Below, in pieces: positions 61,647 through 64,000 of a stretch of DNA of 64,000 bases. A program made the position numbers and the translations under genes. The notes below the pieces were generated by a model that ran no database searches, was not told the origin of the DNA, and worked only from the letters and a program-made list of their open reading frames with translations. The stretch is taken from assembly GCF_001550065.1 (NCBI RefSeq), contig NZ_LRUB01000002.1, positions 117,915 to 181,914 of the forward strand. The letters run 5' to 3'. The stretch is from Kordiimonas lipolytica. Lineage in GTDB: Bacteria > Pseudomonadota > Alphaproteobacteria > Sphingomonadales > Kordiimonadaceae. Each line of letters opens with the position of its first letter. Within the stretch, counting starts at the first letter, position 1.

Positions 61647-63044
61647 ATGGCAGGAACCCGACAGGAAAGCGACTCTTTAGGCACCATTGATGTGCCGGCG
61701 GACCGTTTGTGGGGTGCGCAGACCGAACGGTGCCTGATGAATTTCCCGATCGGGACTGAGGTGATGCCCATACCGTTCGTTCGTGCTCTGGGGTATCAAA
61801 AAAAGGCTGCCGCACTGGCGAACAAGGATATTGGTCTTCTGGATGGCAGGCTGGCTGACGCCATTGCGGCGGCAGCGGGCGAGGTAGCGGCCGGCCTGCA
61901 TGACGCCGAATTTCCTTTGCCTGTATGGCAGACCGGCAGCGGTACCCAGAGCAACATGAACGCCAATGAGGTGATCGCCAACCGTGCGAGCGAAATGCTT
62001 GGCGGCAAGCGGGGCGCCAAGGAACCGGTGCACCCGAACGATCACGTCAATATGGGGCAATCGTCGAACGATACGATTCCCACCGCGATGCTTGTCTCAG
62101 CCGTGCAGGAACTATCTGGCCGGTTGTTGCCTGCACTGGACGGCATGACCGCATCCATCGCTGCGTTTCGGCAAAGATTTGGTGATGTGATCAAGCTCGG
62201 GCGTACCCATTTTCAGGACGCCACACCCATCACGCTCGATCAGGCCTTTTCGGCCTATCAGGCGCAGCTGGAGGCTGTGTTGGCCGCGTTCACGCAGCAA
62301 TTGCCACGCCTGAGCGAATTGCCGCAAGGTGGGACGGCAGTGGGTACCGGGCTGAATTGCCATCCGGATTTTGCGGCGGCTTTCTGCCGCCATATCTCCG
62401 ACCTGACGGGCCTGTCCTTCAGCCCGGCCCCCAACAAGTTCGCGGGCATCAGTGCTCATGACGAACTTGTGGCGCTTTCAGGTGCCTTGAATGGTGCAGC
62501 GGCGGCGCTGATGAAAATCGCGGGCGATATCCGGCTGATGGGGTCTGGCCCGCGCGGCGGGCTTGCGGAGCTTCTATTGCCCAAGAACGAACCTGGCTCG
62601 TCCATCATGGCGGGCAAGGTGAATCCAACACAGGTAGAGGCGCTGACCATGGTGTGCGCGCAAGTGATGGGCAACCATACCACTGTCACCATTGCAGGCA
62701 GCCAGGGGCAGCTGGAGCTGAACGCCTATAAGCCGGTGATTATCTATAATGTGCTTCAATCGATCAGGCTTCTTTCAGATGCGGTGGATAGTTTCACCAA
62801 GCGCTGTCTTGATGGGTTGAAGCCAGACCGTGACCGAATTGACGCGCTGCTCAAAAGCTCGCTGATGCTTGCCACGTCACTGGTGCCTCACATTGGCTAT
62901 GACAAGACGGCGGAAATAGCCCGTTTGGCGAACGATGAAAAGCTGCTCTTGAAGGAAGCGGCGCTCAGACTTGGCTATATTTCGGAAGAAGATTTCGACC
63001 GCTGGACAGACCCATCGAAGATGATCGCCCCATCAGGGGATTGA
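61647..63044 (+). CDS. fumC: Class II fumarate hydratase
   Basis: A 465-aa oxygen-stable fumarase of the TCA cycle. Active-site segments are GSGTQSNMNANEV (about 95-107), MGQSSNDTIPTAM (about 135-147), LGRTHFQDATPITLDQ and the signature GSSIMAGKVNPTQ (about 316-328). The ATG is 9 nt after the DUF2336 stop, so it may be read from the same message, though the functions differ. A hairpin terminator follows. Confidence 0.96.
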   Translation: MAGTRQESDSLGTIDVPADRLWGAQTERCLMNFPIGTEVMPIPFVRALGYQKKAAALANKDIGLLDGRLADAIAAAAGEVAAGLHDAEFPLPVWQTGSGTQSNMNANEVIANRASEMLGGKRGAKEPVHPNDHVNMGQSSNDTIPTAMLVSAVQELSGRLLPALDGMTASIAAFRQRFGDVIKLGRTHFQDATPITLDQAFSAYQAQLEAVLAAFTQQLPRLSELPQGGTAVGTGLNCHPDFAAAFCRHISDLTGLSFSPAPNKFAGISAHDELVALSGALNGAAAALMKIAGDIRLMGSGPRGGLAELLLPKNEPGSSIMAGKVNPTQVEALTMVCAQVMGNHTTVTIAGSQGQLELNAYKPVIIYNVLQSIRLLSDAVDSFTKRCLDGLKPDRDRIDALLKSSLMLATSLVPHIGYDKTAEIARLANDEKLLLKEAALRLGYISEEDFDRWTDPSKMIAPSGD

Positions 63045-63046
63045 GT

Positions 63047-63072
63047 GAGAAGCACGACGTACCGTGCTTCTC
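63047..63072. terminator. Bidirectional terminator between fumC and the repeat-protein gene
   Basis: A perfect 10-bp stem GAGAAGCACG / CGTGCTTCTC with a 6-nt loop lies in the convergent gap. The T run is short (CTGTTT on the plus strand), so it is moderate in strength. Confidence 0.65.
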
Positions 63073-63100
63073 CTGTTTGCCATAGTATCGCTAAAGGCCT

Positions 63101-64000
63101 TTAGAAGTCGATCATGGCCGACGCAAGATCGGCTGATGAGACGCCATCCAGATACACGCTGGTACCTTCACCGGTTTCGATATAGACGCCAAACACCACA
63201 CCTTCATCCACCTGATCAAAAGTGTGCGCAAGCAGGCTCTCGAGGTCGGTGAAGTCGATCTCAGTTCCAGAGAAATCAAGCCGATCCTCTGTCACGTCAA
63301 ACCCATGGACCGTATCGTTGCCATGCCCTGCTTGGAAAATGAAGGTGTCGGCTTCTTCGCTGGCGATGAAGGTGTCATCGGCCTTCGTGCCTTCGCCGCC
63401 GCCTTCAATGATGTTTTCCTCAACAGGATCAATGTCCGCGTCTGGTGGTGGTCCTGCACCGTCGCCGATTCCGCCACCGGGTTCTACAGGCATGATGGTT
63501 ACTTCGCCATCATCTGCACCGGTTTCGCCTTCGCCGTCTGGAATGGGGCCAGCGCCGTCTCCGATGCCGCCATCGGGTTCTACAGGCATGATGGTTACTT
63601 CGCCATCATCTGCACCGGTTTCGCCTTCACCATCGGGAATGGGTCCGGCGCCGTCTCCGATGCCACCATCGGGTTCGACCGGCATTGGATCTTCAAGCGG
63701 TATTGGTCCGGCGCCGTCTCCGATGCCACCATCGGGTTCGACCGGCATTGGATCTTCAAGCGGTATTGGTCCGGCGCCGTCTCCGATGCCACCATCGGGT
63801 TCGACCGGCATTGGATCTTCAAGCGGTATTGGTCCGGCGCCGTCTCCGATGCCACCATCGGGTTCGACCGGCATTGGATCTTCAAGCGGTATTGGTCCGG
63901 CGCCGTCTCCGATGCCACCATCGGGTTCGACCGGCATTGGATCTTCAAGCGGTATTGGTCCGGCGCCGTCTCCGATGCCACCATCGGGTTCGACCGGCAT
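63101..64000 (-). CDS. RTX-type secreted repeat protein, C-terminal part (5' end outside window)
   Basis: The last 299 aa of a larger protein; the frame is open at the window edge. Residues 1-105 here are five copies of a 21-aa unit (MPVEPDGGIGDGAGPIPLED P), then two copies of a 32-aa version and one degenerate copy. The C-terminal part has ADDTFIASEEADTFIFQAGHGNDTV, GFDVTEDRLDFSG and the end ASAMIDF, like the RTX calcium-binding and secretion tail of serralysin and hemolysin proteins exported by type I systems. No transporter gene is in the window. The acidic repeats probably form a flexible, calcium-binding or spacer region. Confidence 0.75.
   Translation of the reverse strand: MPVEPDGGIGDGAGPIPLEDPMPVEPDGGIGDGAGPIPLEDPMPVEPDGGIGDGAGPIPLEDPMPVEPDGGIGDGAGPIPLEDPMPVEPDGGIGDGAGPIPLEDPMPVEPDGGIGDGAGPIPDGEGETGADDGEVTIMPVEPDGGIGDGAGPIPDGEGETGADDGEVTIMPVEPGGGIGDGAGPPPDADIDPVEENIIEGGGEGTKADDTFIASEEADTFIFQAGHGNDTVHGFDVTEDRLDFSGTEIDFTDLESLLAHTFDQVDEGVVFGVYIETGEGTSVYLDGVSSADLASAMIDF
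63686..64000 (-). repeat. Tandem 63-bp coding repeat, five copies in window
   Basis: Five head-to-tail 63-bp units, identical by eye, code the 21-aa repeat of the RTX-type protein and continue past the window. Two further 96-bp units (63494-63685) share the first part of the repeat and carry an inserted DGEGETGADDGEVTI-type tail. Identity at DNA level indicates recent expansion or ongoing homogenisation. Confidence 0.9.

Noticed and set aside
63595..63984. Open frame of 129 codons with its own 21-residue repeat
   Set aside because: A 63-bp repeat is a multiple of three, so every frame is periodic and open. The RTX-like C-terminus supports only the frame ending at 63101.
63494..64000. CRISPR-like regular repeat
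   Set aside because: The units are contiguous with no unique spacers, and they code a protein repeat.

Overview
The window is about 64 kb of GC-rich, gene-dense chromosome from an alphaproteobacterium. The evidence is the block addB-addA-trxA facing folC-accD-trpA-trpB-trpF, the ffs-dnaX-ybaB-recR cluster, a PAS_5 protein, a DUF2336 protein and a MerR-controlled fatty-acid operon. The gene mix would suit a marine heterotroph such as the Kordiimonadales, but that placement is inference. I see no phage, integrase, insertion sequence, CRISPR array, tRNA or rRNA operon. The only RNA gene I can name is the SRP RNA. No stretch without a gene exceeds 300 bases.

Layout. 0-5.7 kb: recombination repair (end of addB, addA) and thioredoxin. 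5.8-11.7 kb (minus): dienoyl-CoA isomerase-like protein, trpF, trpB, trpA, accD, folC. 11.8-19.3 kb: an M1-peptidase-like secreted protein without the zinc motif, a B3/B4-domain protein, a TVP38 membrane protein plus SDR facing a CRP-type regulator, a formyltransferase/DUF4910 pair and a secreted orphan. 19.4-25.2 kb (minus): merR, acyl-CoA dehydrogenase, thiolase and fadB-type enzyme, a beta-oxidation operon with a readable promoter/operator. 25.4-28.1 kb: Mpo1-like protein, TauE/SafE exporter with its TIGR02186 partner, a zinc-ribbon membrane protein and TusA. 28.3-29.5 kb: a LuxR solo and a small orphan followed by three tandem hairpins. 29.7-34.0 kb: biotin genes in two divergent pairs (bioF-bioD and bioB-bioA). 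34.0-36.5 kb: two secreted DUF547 paralogues. 36.6-43.0 kb: BI-1 protein, YbbAP-type ABC transporter facing TesA, thpR and a lipoprotein hydrolase. 43.2-47.6 kb: PhoD with a Pho box, a fructosamine-kinase/LMW-phosphatase repair pair, sirtuin, PCD and a cupin. 47.7-55.5 kb: PAS_5 protein, nudC, SRP RNA, dnaX, ybaB, an inserted accessory block, GIY-YIG protein, recR and a GFA protein. 55.8-63.0 kb: dapE, dapD, a pyrimidine nucleotidase, a diguanylate cyclase with DUF2336, and fumC. 63.1-64.0 kb: C-terminal end of a repeat-rich RTX-type secreted protein that continues past the window.

How the genes work together. Most of the window is housekeeping (DNA repair, tryptophan, folate, malonyl-CoA, biotin, lysine, TCA). 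Biotin synthesis serves acetyl-CoA carboxylase, whose AccD subunit is also here. The accessory interest lies in the regulated lipid-catabolism block, possible envelope and secreted proteins of unknown role (DUF547 pair, M1-like protein, TVP38/SDR), a likely protein-deglycation pair, the disturbed ybaB-recR interval with a relic of a GIY-YIG gene, and non-coding structure at 29.2 kb and 55.6 kb. I did not find a clear new defence or mobile system. The best leads for unfamiliar biology are the tandem-hairpin locus, the formyltransferase/DUF4910 pair and the identical 63-bp coding repeats.
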